A stretch of 64,000 bases of DNA, from contig JAAOOA010000033.1 of the NCBI GenBank assembly GCA_012861695.1, positions 14,044,434-14,108,433 on the forward strand, written 5' to 3'. The notes beneath the pieces were generated by a model. It saw only the letters and a list, made by a program, of their open reading frames with translations, did not search any database and had not been told where the DNA came from. How positions within the stretch are numbered: position 1 is the stretch's first letter; every line of letters starts with the position of its first letter. The translations under genes and the position numbers were made by a program. Below are positions 1-24,880 of this stretch, piece after piece. Source of the DNA: Trematomus loennbergii (taxonomy: Eukaryota > Chordata > Actinopteri > Perciformes > Nototheniidae).

Positions 1-2381
1 AAAGGGACAGGATGTAATGTATTATTATTTTTAAAGAATTTGAATAAACACGACGGGAAGAGACAGAACAGCTAAGCAGCTAACGTGACAGGAACAGAGG
101 AAACATGACATGAAATAATAGAAAAAAACACGATGTGAGACAAATGTATAGTGTCATTTTAGGAAATTATGCAAATGGGAGGAAATAGTCTATTTGCTGG
201 GACGTTTGTCTGCAACTGATTAATACGCATTTGGTGCTTCAGTGAGCATTTCGGGCAGCAAGACAGTATATGTAGGATTTCGTCAAAAACAAACCACGTG
301 TTTTTTGTGTGTGTGTGTGTGTGTGTGTTTATGGAAATGAAGGAACATGCTGTCCAGTGAAACAGTGCGGCTCATTGATGGGTTTTTAAATCGTTTTTGG
401 ACAACAATGGAGCTCAGAGGAAGAAGTCGTAAGGCTTTGCAACCTGCACGATACTTGCTATAGTGTATAAAGGAATAGTTGGTTTAGGTAGAATTTCTTC
501 AGAATGAATCTTTGTAGACCTCAAGCAAAAATGCCAATCACTCTTTTGCTTTCAGCTTCTCATAAAAAGTGTGTTTTTCTCCGTTTGATGTCTTGTACAG
601 TAAATGGATCCTCTGGACAGCTTGATCAATCAAAATCAGTCAAATCCAAAATGGGAAGAATCTGTCTTTCACTGTCAATTTAGCACGAGTGCACTCAAAA
701 CACTTTAGTCAACAAATTCACTTTTTCTATATGCACATCAGAAACTAATGAAAAGCATCAAAATTAAAAAAACATGTCCTTTCAATAATTAAACTGAGCT
801 TCTTGTGCATTTCTCCAGTACTGTTAACATTGAGAACGGTAGGGGAGGAACACTTGGGGCATGACCAAAGAAGTTTGGGATCCACTCAGTTAAACAATAA
901 TGAAATAATTGTATTATTTCAACTAATGTTTATGGTCATTTTTGCTAAATATAGTGATTATTTTCTCGATATTTGATCCCAGAGACCAAATTGAGGCCTT
1001 CAAATTATTTGTAATGCCCACAAAAAGTCCAAAAACCTAAAGAAATTATATTTTGTGTCAAATATAAAAGCAGAAAATCCTGATCTTTCAGAAGCTGGAT
1101 GCAGATCCTTTGTGATGATCTGCATCTATCATGATAGTCCATTAATCAGTTAGACAGTGATTGGATTAGGGATATGATAGGATCAAAGAGTTCAGGACTA
1201 CACAAGAGGGCAGGGATGTTTAAGACAACACTCTACATAACAGGATGAAACAATATAGAAAAACTAATGACAGAGTAAATCATTGAAGACAGTAGAACAG
1301 AGGTGCAACTAAGACAAACTAATGGTATCCGCAGAGTAAGAGGTTCATGTGTGTTCGGTGTGTTTTAATGAGGCAGGGTTAGCAGATGGTAGACGTGGGC
1401 ACCGACCCAGACATACAGCACAGCACCGGGCCAGAAGGGCCTGCAGGGAGACTGCGCTGGCACCAGAACCTTCTCAGCATTCAAATCATTGTAGTTCAAC
1501 TGGAAGTCACCCACTGTTTACACTGCACCGAGTACTCCAGATAATACTTAACCGGGGCAGGTTCTGTTGTTTTTTCAGCCTCATTTTTTCCCCCTCTGCA
1601 AGTTTCCGATACAAACCCTTCAACATCAGAAGGTGCATACACTCAAATTAGCAGAAGCTGTCAGGATTCTCTGTGTGAAGTAAAGGGAAAACAGCGGCCA
1701 ACGATTGCCTCGGGATGAATGAAGTGTGTTACTTTCTAGGTTGAATCAAGAGGAGCTGGATCAATCTGAGGTAAACAAATACAACTTCACATTCCTGAAC
1801 ATACACTTCTTTGTAACACGGTCAGGTTGAGCTGCGGTGATGAAAACGTGTGTTGCAGCAGGGAGATACCGGCAGCTGAGTTTGGGTGATCTGTTAGCGA
1901 CAGAAAACACAACGCACACTTCTTAAGCCTTCCATGGAAGAAAACTACAGAGATGGTGATTGTGGAGAAATCTCAGACACAACAAATGGTCTTTGATGGT
2001 TTCATGAGCTAAATGTCAGAGGAAACAAACAACATCAGGCTTCAAGGAAGTTCAGTGGAAACACCTCCGCAGCAAAAGCTTGAACTCAAGGAAGAAAAAT
2101 ATCAGCTGCAAGGCTTCATGGTCGGCAATGTTGGTTTGCCTTTGTTCCGGCCTGAAACCTCTAGAAATACTGGATGGATTGCTTTCAAATGTTGTATTAA
2201 ATTTGCAGTATCATCCATGTTTTCGCAAGATTTATTAGAATGACTTTTGAGATCTCTGACTTTCCATCAAGTGGCATAATCTGGTTAATACTTTGATTTA
2301 TGACAAACTTCCTGCAATACTAACGACATTCCCATCATCTGCAGGTTTATTCCCAATTAGCAAATGTAACCATTAGGGCTG

Positions 2382-2470
2382 CACCATTTGGGAACATTAA
2401 CTAATTGTGATGACTTTGACTGATATTGCCGGTGCGACAGGAATTGCGACATGGAGAGGGAATTATCATT
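2382..2470 (+). repeat. Dispersed fish repeat starting GGGCTGCAC (hAT-like fragment?)
   Basis: Shares the layout GGGCTGCAC ... TGATATTG ... AATTGCGA with copies near 45165-45240 and 48126-48190. No intact termini seen here. Superfamily assignment is a guess. Confidence 0.35.
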
Positions 2471-2669
2471 ATTTTAAACATTATTACTATTATCGTTGGC
2501 AAATATATTTGAGATGATCATGGTGTGATACTTTAGGAAGATCTGTACAAAACAAAGATATTTCATTAAGTCTGTAGAATACCGTTTGTTGGCCGGGACT
2601 TAGGCAGCTACAAAATAACTAATATATGATATATTTAACACATTTTGCCTTTACAAAATGTTGCGCTTA

Positions 2670-3247
2670 CGGACCGTTCACACAGCAGCGTTAAAAAAAA
2701 TCTTGAAACGCTTCTGCCCATTCACTTTGAATGGGGTGACGTCACTTTCCGCCGAACTGCATTGTGGGAAGCAGAGCGGAGATTTTCAAGATTTTCAGGA
2801 TTCAAAGTTGAGCAATGTTCAACTTTTGAGGCTGAGGTGGAAGCGTCAGCCAATCAAATCCTGTGTACGCAAATCTGACAGTTCAAGCTCTAGCCAATCA
2901 AACGGCGTGTATGCTGGGAGAGACATACCGCAGGTCATTTCCTCATATTCCAAAAAATGGAGGAGAAATTAGCGGTAGGGAATCACCCGGTGCTTTATGA
3001 CCAGTCCCTATTTACCTACCGGGATATAAACCGGAGGAGCCAGGCATGGAGGGAGGTGGCAGAGACAGTGGTATGTTTTCGCCTGTTTGGGGAGTTTATA
3101 TCCAGTTTACTTCGGGCTTTTTTGCTTCGTATGTCGGGGGCCGGAGATTCATGTGATTGGTTGTTGGTGCCTTGCTCGCAAAGAATCCCCAAGCTTCAGA
3201 TACGCCCACCTCCAAGATTTTTTTAACGCTGCTGTGTGGACGGTCCG
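2670..3247. mobile_element. Harbinger-type DNA transposon with a MADF-like exon
   Basis: Terminal inverted repeats of about 36 bp start CGGACCGT and continue to AATCTTG at both ends; left copy at 2670-2706, right copy to 3247. Flanking TTA (2667-2669 and 3248-3250) is a 3-bp duplication, the TWA type used by PIF/Harbinger. Length 578 bp, no transposase. The interior carries a 5'-truncated accessory gene start: see the MADF entry. Confidence 0.75.
2957..3070 (+). pseudogene. MADF/Myb-like accessory-protein exon inside the Harbinger element
   Basis: ATG at 2957 opens MEEKLAVGNHPVLYDQSLFT followed by YRDINRRSQAWREVAETV, which has the MADF layout (hPhLYD..h..Y+D...+..AW.El). The frame runs into GTATGT at 3071-3076, a good splice donor, so this looks like the first coding exon of the DNA-binding partner protein of Harbinger elements, with downstream exons deleted. 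Not expected to make a functional protein. Family call is from pattern only. Confidence 0.6.
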
Positions 3248-6200
3248 TTACTGGAATTTGGATGTTGCACAAGCCTACATGTCAGCATGCTAATGTTAGC
3301 ATTGAGCTCAAAATATTTAATTGTATTTTCTTAAATTGTACTTTGTGACTTAGAGCAACCATCGGCAACACATACTCTGAACTGGAGTGACATCTCATTA
3401 TCTCATCATGGATTAAACCAAAAACAGATCTTCCTATGGTCCTAGTGTCATTTTAATGAGGTGTGATCATTTCATGCTTTCAGCTGATGAGGTTTTTTTA
3501 TCACCGCCGAGTATAATCAATTTCCAGTCCGTCAGTTTTTATCTTTTAGTCAGAAATCAAACAAGACAGAAATAGCATGTGTGTGGCTGCGGACATGAGG
3601 AGGTTAAAGCCCACACAAGACTCAGGTAGAAAAGAGCAGCATGATGAAACGATGAAGAAAAATCGTGAGTGTGTGTTCCTCCATCAGTCCAAAAAAAGAT
3701 GTTCAAGAGAGACCAATCAGAGTCGGCTTGTCCTCAGAGCTCAGCAGATCAGAAGAAAATAAGTTCTGGTGGCATTTTTTTTTTATATCAGAGATGCAGC
3801 GGTCTATTGATGTGATCGGAAATATCCAGAGTTGAAATCTCTTGGTGCAGGGTGAGCACGAGAAGGATACATGTAGAGTCAGATGATCATTACTGTAAAA
3901 TGAGCATCCTCAGAAACTGGAAAATATAATGAGCTGCTCACTGGACGGCTTACTAAAATCCATATGAACATCTATACCACATTGATTGACAAATCATATA
4001 ATATTTGCCAAAATGAGTTGGACTGACAGATACGATATGAAAACAATGAAATCCCTGCTTTAAAACTGAATAATTGAAGTCCAAAAATGGTGTTATTCTT
4101 CTCCGTTTAATGTTTTTTAATCTTCAACAGACCAACTTTACAAGAGTTGTATCAAGCAGGAAAACAAACTTTACTCTGACTCTGTACAAAATCTATTCAA
4201 CCTCTTACCACTCCCAACCATAGCTCCCAACATAACAGGTGTCAAGTGTGTTTTAAAGCATATTGTCACCACTAGGGGGCGGCAGAAGCTCTGTCTGAAG
4301 GGACTTTGCTTGGGAAGTGAAGGGTTGCTTGCTGGTTCAAGTCCCAATGAGACCCATCAAATTAAAACGTGTGGACAGGTAGCCAACACTGGTCTGTATT
4401 CAGACCTAATGTGGTCCCGTGCATGTGTGTATTTAACTATGTAGGAAATAACAGTGAAAAATATACAACAACAGAATAAAGGACTGAATTCCCCCAAGTG
4501 AATGAATAAAGGGTCAGATTCTTCTTTTAGTTATGAGTCAGGGTCAGCAAGATAATGAGACCGCTTTTAAGGCTTTAGCTGACCTGACTCAGCCCCCAGG
4601 TGATACGATTCAGAGCATAATTAGGAAAACATCTTGAATTTAAATCTGAAGAAGATAAATATATGCATTAGATGTTTTACAGGAGCCACAGTCTTCTTTT
4701 TAGTTCTATTAGAAAAGGCTTTTTTTTGTAGAGACAAGTGTTCCTAGTACTAGACTCCTGGTACTAGGATGGGTTAAATGCAGAGAACAAATGTCACTGT
4801 GTGTGCTGTGTGCTCTGCATGTGTGACCATTAAAGAGGGGTTCATCCCGCCCCAATTCAATTCTTAAAATGCAACACAGGTCCAAGCTGGAATCCTACTG
4901 GTTGCCTTGCAGTGATGTGGTATGAGAAGTACTTTAGTTCAATGAACAGCCATGCAATTGTTTATCAGTCCGATGCTCTCTGTTTGAAAAGAGATGGAGG
5001 TCAAAGTGAGGGAGGATGAAAACGATGGACGATTCTGTGGCGACGCTGGCATGTTTCAGACATTTGATGTATTTCCACCTTAAGGCTCTGCTACCCACAG
5101 CTACCATACCAACATATACCACTTTTCCTGGATTCCTTATCTTATCTTTAACCTTGTGTTTCTGTCTGACCCTCGCTCAGGGGTCACTTCACCCCAAAAG
5201 TTGGTTTATTTTATACAGATTTACAGCTATTTGAGATGTCTTCAGTAAAGGAGGAATGATATGCAATGTGAGCTGCCCACAAGTATACCATAATAATAAT
5301 AATTGAGAAAAGTAATCTTTCCAGAAACAATGCCCCTGTTTGACAAAAACATTTAAAATAATTGTTCACTTAATAGCTTTTTTCAGAGCTTTTAGTCTTC
5401 ATTCACAGATAGTTTGCTTGATTGCTGAAAAGTGGGGAAAAGTTCCAAAGAAATATAGTACACAGACCTTATGTTATGAATCATTTGTCAAACTACAACC
5501 TAATTATAAGGTCAAGAATTACCTTTCAATTTCTCCAGTTAGTCGGAACATTTTCTAATTATAAAAGTAGTTCTTATATGGATTATCTCAAATCAAATGA
5601 TGAAGAAAATGGGAAGAAATGGTTTCATGATTCTGTGAGCGTCACAAGTGAGATTCACCTCCACTAAATGGGATGGCGGCAGAAATGTCAGACAGTAATA
5701 TCCTAAAAACCGGGACAAATAAAACCAAAGCTGTCTGGATGGCTAGACACCACTAAAAGGTAAAATTAAATTACGTGTAATGTCTTTGCCCTTTGTTAAT
5801 GTCACCTTTCCCTTCCAGTTTATGAGACAGTGACGGTGTCTTACAGCAGACAGCAACTTTTTTTTTATGATGTTCAAAAGTGAAAGTGTAGGCTATGGGA
5901 TTCATATCCTCGACGTAAAATGCTGCCAAACAAAACACTTATCTTGTAAATCAGAGGTGAGACATGACACAAAGCCAGATATTAAAATAACAGTGAAAGC
6001 GATAGAAGGTGTATCTTCTCCCTAATTTCCTCCATCAGCGGCATTGCTCCTGTATTTACCGAACTTTAACTGGAAGAATCTGTTGAAGTCTGGCAAATTT
6101 AAATCTCACTGGTCATGACCGAGTCAGCACCAGAACAGAATTAAAGCAGCGCTTGATTTCAAGTCGGCAGCAGGACACATAATAAAACATTTAAAAGTTT

Positions 6201-6528
6201 TGAGCTAGCGAGGCCTTTGTGTATTTTGGTTTGATAACGTTTTTCTCTGATTTTATTTTCTATTGGAATATGCAGGACTAAATCTGTGAGAAATTATTTG
6301 TGGTAAGCGTAGGTTTTCTTAATATTAATTTATATTCTTGCGCTATTGACACAACTTGTTTTAATTAAAATATCCTACCTTTTAAACAACTATAAAACCA
6401 CATCTTGATGGAGGCGTTCTTTATATAACCTTCCAAATATTTGTTTGGAAGTAATGATTTTACAGAAATCTCTCTTCATTTTGTTTCCAATGGGAACTCT
6501 ATGCAGCAGCACATGACGGCGTTCTCAC

Positions 6529-18897
<12,369 letters not shown>

Positions 18898-19060
18898 CTT
18901 TCTGAAACACTTCAGAGAAACTCTCCTGTCGGCTGGATAACACTCGTGGCTGATGAAACAACTGCTAGAGAAGGAAGAAGTTGACAAGCGTACTTCCGGT
19001 ATGTCTTCTTCTTCGGTTTTACTGGCGGGTCGCATACCATGGTATAAGGAGGACAGCGCC
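18898..19060 (-). promoter_or_regulatory. RARS1: RARS1 5' UTR and proximal promoter
   Basis: The ~160 bp upstream of the RARS1 ATG are more GC-rich than their surroundings and contain CCGGAAGT on the minus strand (18999-18992), the core of an ETS/GABP site typical of TATA-less housekeeping promoters. No TATA box is seen close by. The transcription start is not determined. The frame of exon 1 stays open back to an ATG at 19035-19033, so part of this block could be translated. Confidence 0.45.
18992..18999 (-). promoter_or_regulatory. ETS/GABP-type site CCGGAAGT
   Basis: Exact ETS core on the minus strand, 95 bp upstream of the RARS1 start codon. Such sites are common in aminoacyl-tRNA synthetase promoters. 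A single 8-mer can occur by chance, so this rests on position. Confidence 0.4.
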
Positions 19061-19384
19061 CCCTTCTGTAACCTGTATGTACAGCACTATCAGTTTAATG
19101 AACAATAACTACTGCTCAGTGGTGAACTATATTTACTAAAAATATATTTACTAAAAAAACTGTAATAAAAACACAATTGAAAGTTAAAGTACTGATTTTA
19201 GTATCTACACAGCTTTCCTCATATAATATTTTATTATTTTGAGCACTTTCCAATAGTATACTGTACGTAGTTTTTTTAGCATATCCAGATTTCATGTAAA
19301 TAATTGTCTATATCTTAATGTATAATCGTGTTTTTAAAGTTTTTTATTTTTGTTTTTATTATTTATGGTGCTATGTTATCTTCT

Positions 19385-19475
19385 TTAGCTGTGTTCATGT
19401 ATGCACCATGTACACCAAAGGAAATTATTCGTATGTGTAAACCTACTTGGCAATAAACCTGTTTCATTTCCGATT
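19385..19475 (+). repeat. LINE 3' tail (CACCAAAGG...AATAAACCTG family)
   Basis: Contains ATGTGTAAACCTACTTGGCA then ATAAACCTG. Two further copies at 54370-54458 and 58252-58329 end in (ATTCTG)n. Fish Rex1/CR1-type elements end this way; the family name is from memory of the motif. Confidence 0.55.
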
Positions 19476-19552
19476 TATCAGATAGATTTAGCTACTTTTC
19501 AGAACACACTTGTTCCCTTTCTTTCCAGTGAAAATCATGTATAGACAAATGG

Positions 19553-19808
19553 GTTGAATGGGAATTTACCTGATAAACAAAATGACAAATTATTCCTGAA
19601 GCTGTTGAGTACATTTTCCAACTTTTCATGGCTAGGTTGATATTTTGAGAAACTCTTGAAAAATATACCTTTTAGAGATAAAACAAATATGCTGATTTTA
19701 TAGAATATGAGGCATTGCTGTAGATTAAACTCCCCATCCGTATATAAAGAAGTCCAAATTAGCACAAAATATATAATACAAAAACTTAATATATAATAGT
19801 AATACACA
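19553..19808 (+). repeat. Duplicated block, copy B (upstream of RARS1)
   Basis: Shorter copy of 18478-18818, about 1.07 kb away, with internal deletions. Retains the same block order, and the shared blocks are roughly 80-90% identical by eye. Confidence 0.75.
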
Positions 19809-21409
19809 GAAAGAGAACATTGAAAAGCGCCATGACTACATTTACTTTCCATACTTCAAGTACATTTTGTTTTGAGAAACACATTAGTTAAAGTACTAAA
19901 AAACACGATGAATTAGAAGAGAAGAACTTTTTTATTTGTTGTGAAACTACAAAACATATTGTTTGGTATTTTTTGTGCTGGTGAAATATTTACAACTCTG
20001 GTCGATAGTACAGTGTCTGAGAATAAAATTCACAGCTTTTCGGGACTCTCGCGATAAAAAGAAAAACAGGAAAAGCACACCCAAATCACAAAGTGCAATA
20101 AATACATGCTGTGTGTTTCTCATAGCCGCCTCCATACACATTACCAGATTCATCACCAGTCGTAATACAAACAGATTCATTAGGGGAAAAAAACAATAAT
20201 CAAATAAAAGGAAAACAAATGCACTTGAACTTCAAAAAACAAACAAGAATTATATCACAATCTACATGATGAAAAATAATAATTACGTGTGACTACCAGC
20301 ATGTTTTTTTCTCTGAATGATTGTGATTTCTCGTAGCAAAGAACCTACATTCCTTCATCCAGATGTTTTATATATAAATGTTTTTGATTTAGCGGTTAAA
20401 CAACATTCAATCGATCATGACAAAGTTCTTACAGACAGACAGTACTGTTCCTCAGAGTCCTATTCTTTCAAACTACCTGCTCTACAGTGGATGAAAACAA
20501 AAAAACTGTTAACATTAGGAACATTAATGCAAACCCTTCTCTACATTGACAGCTTCAGATCACACCATGGCAACCAGGTTTGGACATATAAGACAAAAAA
20601 AAAAAAAAATGGTTGCTCTCCGAAAGGCACACTCTCTCACATAACTCCAAAGGCTTTCATTAATTTCACAGTGATCCCGTTACAGTAAAACCCTCAGACC
20701 GTCAGAGTTCAGAGCTGCGTTCACACTGCGCGAGGAAACCAGATCTGTCATGTGACTCTTTCCCACAAAAAGTAAACACGACAATTGTGAGGTTTTTCAT
20801 CGTTACTCCTCGATTTAATACATATCTTTTTATGATTTCAGTCTGAACAGTCTGATCGGCATTCAAACAACTTTTTTGTTGCTCCCCTAAGTCTTGACAG
20901 TAGAGCGATTCAGCAAAGAGAAAGTGGTGCATTATAGTGTATCAGATGTCGTTAATTTGAGGGGAGAAATACATGTGGGATGAGTCAAGATGCTATCATG
21001 TCAACAGCTAAAAGAAAAGGATTTTGCTTCACACATTCAGGATGCATAATTATCTAAAAATGTTTCTCAGAAGAAGAAACTCAAACTGACCTAACTGTGG
21101 TTAAGAAATCTAGAACAGCTAGGACAAAGAAGCTTCAATCCAAAAAAGTGTATTATTTTTAGTGGTTCCAAAGTTTTATGCCACTGTTGGAAAATGTATA
21201 TATTCAATTACATATGGTGACTATGGAGGTCATTATTGAAGGTGCTTTTGTTATGGATTATAAAATGTGTTTACAATTCTTTGACCCTTTTCCATTTATA
21301 AAGTGGGGGAATATCACTAAGTATGACCTTGTTGCTTAAAATGTATATTTGAATTCTCTATAAAAGTATTATTTATACATCGTAAATGAAAATATAGACT
21401 TCATGGCAC

Positions 21410-21455
21410 CAGGAAAAGCGCTATATAAATCAAATGTATTATTATTATTATTGTG
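21410..21455 (+). repeat. L2-like LINE 3' tail
   Basis: AAAAGCGCTATATAAATCAA followed by (ATT)n, the common 3' end of fish L2 elements. Confidence 0.5.
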
Positions 21456-24400
21456 TTGGATCCCAATGGTGCACACAGTTACACGGTGTGTACCATTGCA
21501 TATATGTGCAGATGATAAACTTTACACATCTCAAAGGTAAAGTATTATTTGGATCACTGAGCCACAAGAACATCAGATTCCTTTATGTATGTGTTTGTGC
21601 ATCAGGGGTTAAATCTTTGGTATAAATATGTTGTTCAATGTTTAGTTCAGAAACAGGACGGTTCAGACTGAAGTCAGCCAGAATAAAACGCTTCCTCTCT
21701 GCAGTGTGAACGCAGCCTCAGTGTGAACGTCCTCACAGCATTTCATTCACTTCCTATCAAGTTTTTTGTGTGTCTTTTTCTAGACGGGGTGAGAAGATCT
21801 GTGGTTATCTATTTGTGTGATATGTATTGTTCTTATTAACACTTGTGCAAAGATATTCCTACTTTTACCTGAATGTGTGGTGAATATTCCTACTAGTAAC
21901 TGGATATGTGTTGAGCCTATGTTCTTTTTCTTGTGGATTAAAAATATCAGAAACGAGGCTGATTTAAATTGTTGGGACTTTTGGGAGATAAACTTAAGGA
22001 TTGGAGAGCCAACAAGAAAAATCAACTCCCTCCGTTGGTGTTAAACACACATAAACCAAGAGATAAAGGTTTAAGGTTGACTCTTTGCTGGATCTGATCT
22101 ATTATTCAAGCATGTTATGAGCTGCTGTTTACCACAGTGAAACAGAGGAACATCTGGAATGACAGTGGCAGAGGTTTTCATCAGCGACATTCCTGTTTAC
22201 ACCGAGAATTGAGACATGAAAACATGAAGGATTGCGCCATGTGGTGGATACTTGTACAAAGCACCTAATGTACCAACACATGAAGAGCATGGTGACCCAG
22301 CAGGAGAGAAACACTGAGCATAACAGCGCTGAAAGTCTGCGAGTCATTTTTTCCAAAAGTCACAGGCTAAGAAACTTCAGATCCACTTTAAGACTGAAGT
22401 CCTGTCAATGATATAACCCCAAGAGTGTGTAAAAAACACATGATTTTGCCACTTTTATACAAGTAAAAATCCTTGTTTTTGTCACTCTTGATCCGATTTG
22501 CTGCTCGACAATGTTGTCCGACTTTCTTTGATATTTTGTCTTTTTTTTTGGTCCTCCATCAACTGTTTTGTAGTTTGAGTGCCAATATGATTTAGTGCTA
22601 CAAAATGAAAACTGAACTGACTTTGTTTTTCAATCCATCATATTCAAAATGTTAAATTATTTAGTGCCAGTGGGTGCATTCTACTAATTTTGGAGTGGGG
22701 TTTCTTCATTATCTATATAAAATCTGCTTAAAATACATCAGAGTCATGTCTTCTAAATGAGCAAAGATTTCAAATATTAAAATATGTAAAAAAAAAAACG
22801 TGATTTATCACCATAGGAGTTTTTAGCACCGTTGAAATGTTGAATAAAGCGCCAACAGCTGCTCAACGTTCAGGTACAAACACAAAGAGCCACCAAACAA
22901 TAGTCGAGGTCCGTGCTGATTTATAATCCGGTTGCCTTGGAAACAGAGTTAGACATCGTAATCCTCACTGAGCTGAATAGAAATCACATCGCCAGAGCAC
23001 AAACAGTGAACTGACTTCATGCCAGAGGTGAAGATTAAGAGCCGCTCTGCACGTACCATAAAAGACCTTTTGACCGGCTTCTCAAAGCATAGAGGGAAAT
23101 ATCCGTCTCCTCTGATAGCCAAGACATGTTGCTATGCAAGTGCGAAAATATAACAGCATGATGAACAGATGAAGTTGGAACTACAAATTAGAACCGTGTC
23201 CAAATTAGCATGTCATTATCTTCTATAATTAGGACATTTGATATTTTTGAGACAGTTTTAATACCTGAAGTGACACTTTAACCCATTATCTATTTATATT
23301 TAACTCTAAATCCAATTGTTTCAGAATATTCTTTTTACATTTTGCACCCACAGGAAAGCAGCAATACTAGAAGTGCTAACAAAGGTTACTTGAACAAGAA
23401 CCTGTTTATTGATAATAAGACTATTTGGTTTTTGTGGTGAATTTAACACAACTTAATGTAAATCGAAAAACTTAGAAAACCTTAAAACCTGTATTTCGAC
23501 ATTCCTCACAAGGGTGGTTTGATTTAGGCAAACCTCCTGCAATTAAACATGCTATTTTATCTTCTGACAATTATTTTGGGTCAGTTGAAGAGCAGGAAAC
23601 AGGAAGTAGGAATTAAAAACCTGCATTTTTGTTGGCCTCTTGGGGGCAGCATAACAATACATAGTCTTTTAAACCATAGCTAGTTTAAAGATACAAGGAT
23701 GGAATTGATGTGTTCAGTTTTGCTGGGGCACCATGCTTACATTTGACATATCAGCTGCAGAACATCCAGTTGTAAGAGGCATGAGAGCGACTTTAGATAC
23801 AGAGCGTATCCAAAACATCCAGTTAGAGGGAAGGGAAGTCTGAAATTAAAACTCTTTTAGTTCACAGTCTTCAAAAATACATCTGATCTGATCTTCCTGT
23901 CTGACAATCTTTGTGTGCTTCAACATTTAACAATCATTCCAGCGCATTCGAGGCAAAGGTTTTTGGATTTTATAGATTTTTCCAAAAACCCACTTTTTTT
24001 CCTTTCTTTTTTAACTTTTATCTGAAGTTTCTTAAAGTGCGGACTATCCGATCAACTACCTGAGTGCTAGTGAGAGTTAGTGCTGTTTCTACACTTTGCT
24101 GAGTGTAACTGGTGAGAGACAATCGTTTAACTTTCGACCTAAAATGAGAAGAATGTCGCCTCCTAAATAATCAAATCCAGTTCATTTGGTAACGTTTGTA
24201 AATCAAAGACTCGCTCCAGTTTTCCTCTCGTGTTGTGTGTGTTGTAAATGATGCATGCTGATGAGGATTATATACAAACATCTGTGCTGTCTATAGTTTA
24301 AAAAAAAAAAAAAAAAACACATTGCTTGAAAATCAATGTTAAATATCTCTTAAATGAAGATATTCATTTCTGTTATTTATCATCAGCTTGAGTTGCTCAT

Positions 24401-24813
24401 TTTGCTTTAGTACCATTGTTTTGTGCTGTCAATATACATTTATATATTTACGTGTCTAAATGTGTCATTTCAGTACAAAACTCTGTGTTTGCAGCTTTGT
24501 GACGTTGTGCTGGAATGATTTTACACACCTATAAACAGCCTGTTAGTAACAAAAACACAAAACAAAGAGAGTGACATAATAATTAAAAAAAAAAGCTCTA
24601 GTGTGCTTTCACTAATTTACAAACATAGACTATCCACATGAGAAATGCTGAGCTCTTTAAAAATGTGTTTCTTCACGGTTTTGAGTGTTTTCTCTACTAA
24701 ACACATTATTAATATTGTTTGTTTAAATTCTTCATAACACCGCCAAACATTTGCTTCATTTGAATGGGAACAGCAGGTTAAGACTCGAGGAGGAAATACT
24801 TTGAAATGCTTCT

Positions 24814-24880
24814 CTACACGTCGTCAGCCGGCAGGTCGGGGATGTTGCTCTTCGCTCGAGTGAAGAACGCCATCTTCTCT
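24814..24880 (-). CDS. WWC1: WWC1 terminal exon 22 with stop and PDZ ligand
   Basis: Codes [20 protein letters not shown], then V and TAG. The final ADDV is the PDZ-binding motif of KIBRA and is conserved from human (PALSADDV). Acceptor GTTTCAG. Confidence 0.96.

Larger units (their letters stand above)
1..6528. other. RARS1 3' intron space; no exon recognised
   Basis: AT-rich sequence downstream of RARS1 exon 12. I searched both strands for the remaining RARS1 exons (VLTAEEL, AYGCIKYADLSHN, MLDDRGNTAAYLL, GIKPVQ-like) and saw none. They probably lie beyond the left edge behind an intron of more than 6.5 kb. Contents noted: a short (GT)n at 305-328, a Harbinger-type element at 2670-3247 and a hAT-like fragment at 2382-2470. 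The rest shows nothing I can name. Confidence 0.6.
19061..24813. other. Intergenic region between RARS1 and WWC1, including presumed WWC1 3' UTR
   Basis: No coding exon recognised. The WWC1 3' UTR must start at 24813 and run leftward, but its end cannot be fixed: several AATAAA words occur on the minus strand (for example 23409-23404). The left end holds a LINE tail (19385-19475) and duplicated copy B; an L2-like tail sits at 21410-21455. The remainder is AT-rich and unassigned. Confidence 0.5.

Noticed and set aside
1349..1651. 100-codon plus-strand frame in a locally GC-rich patch
   Set aside because: Neither strand matches the missing RARS1 exons or any family I recognise.
20317..20688. 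123-codon plus-strand frame in the intergenic region
   Set aside because: AT-rich, no recognisable domain, no splice or codon-use support.
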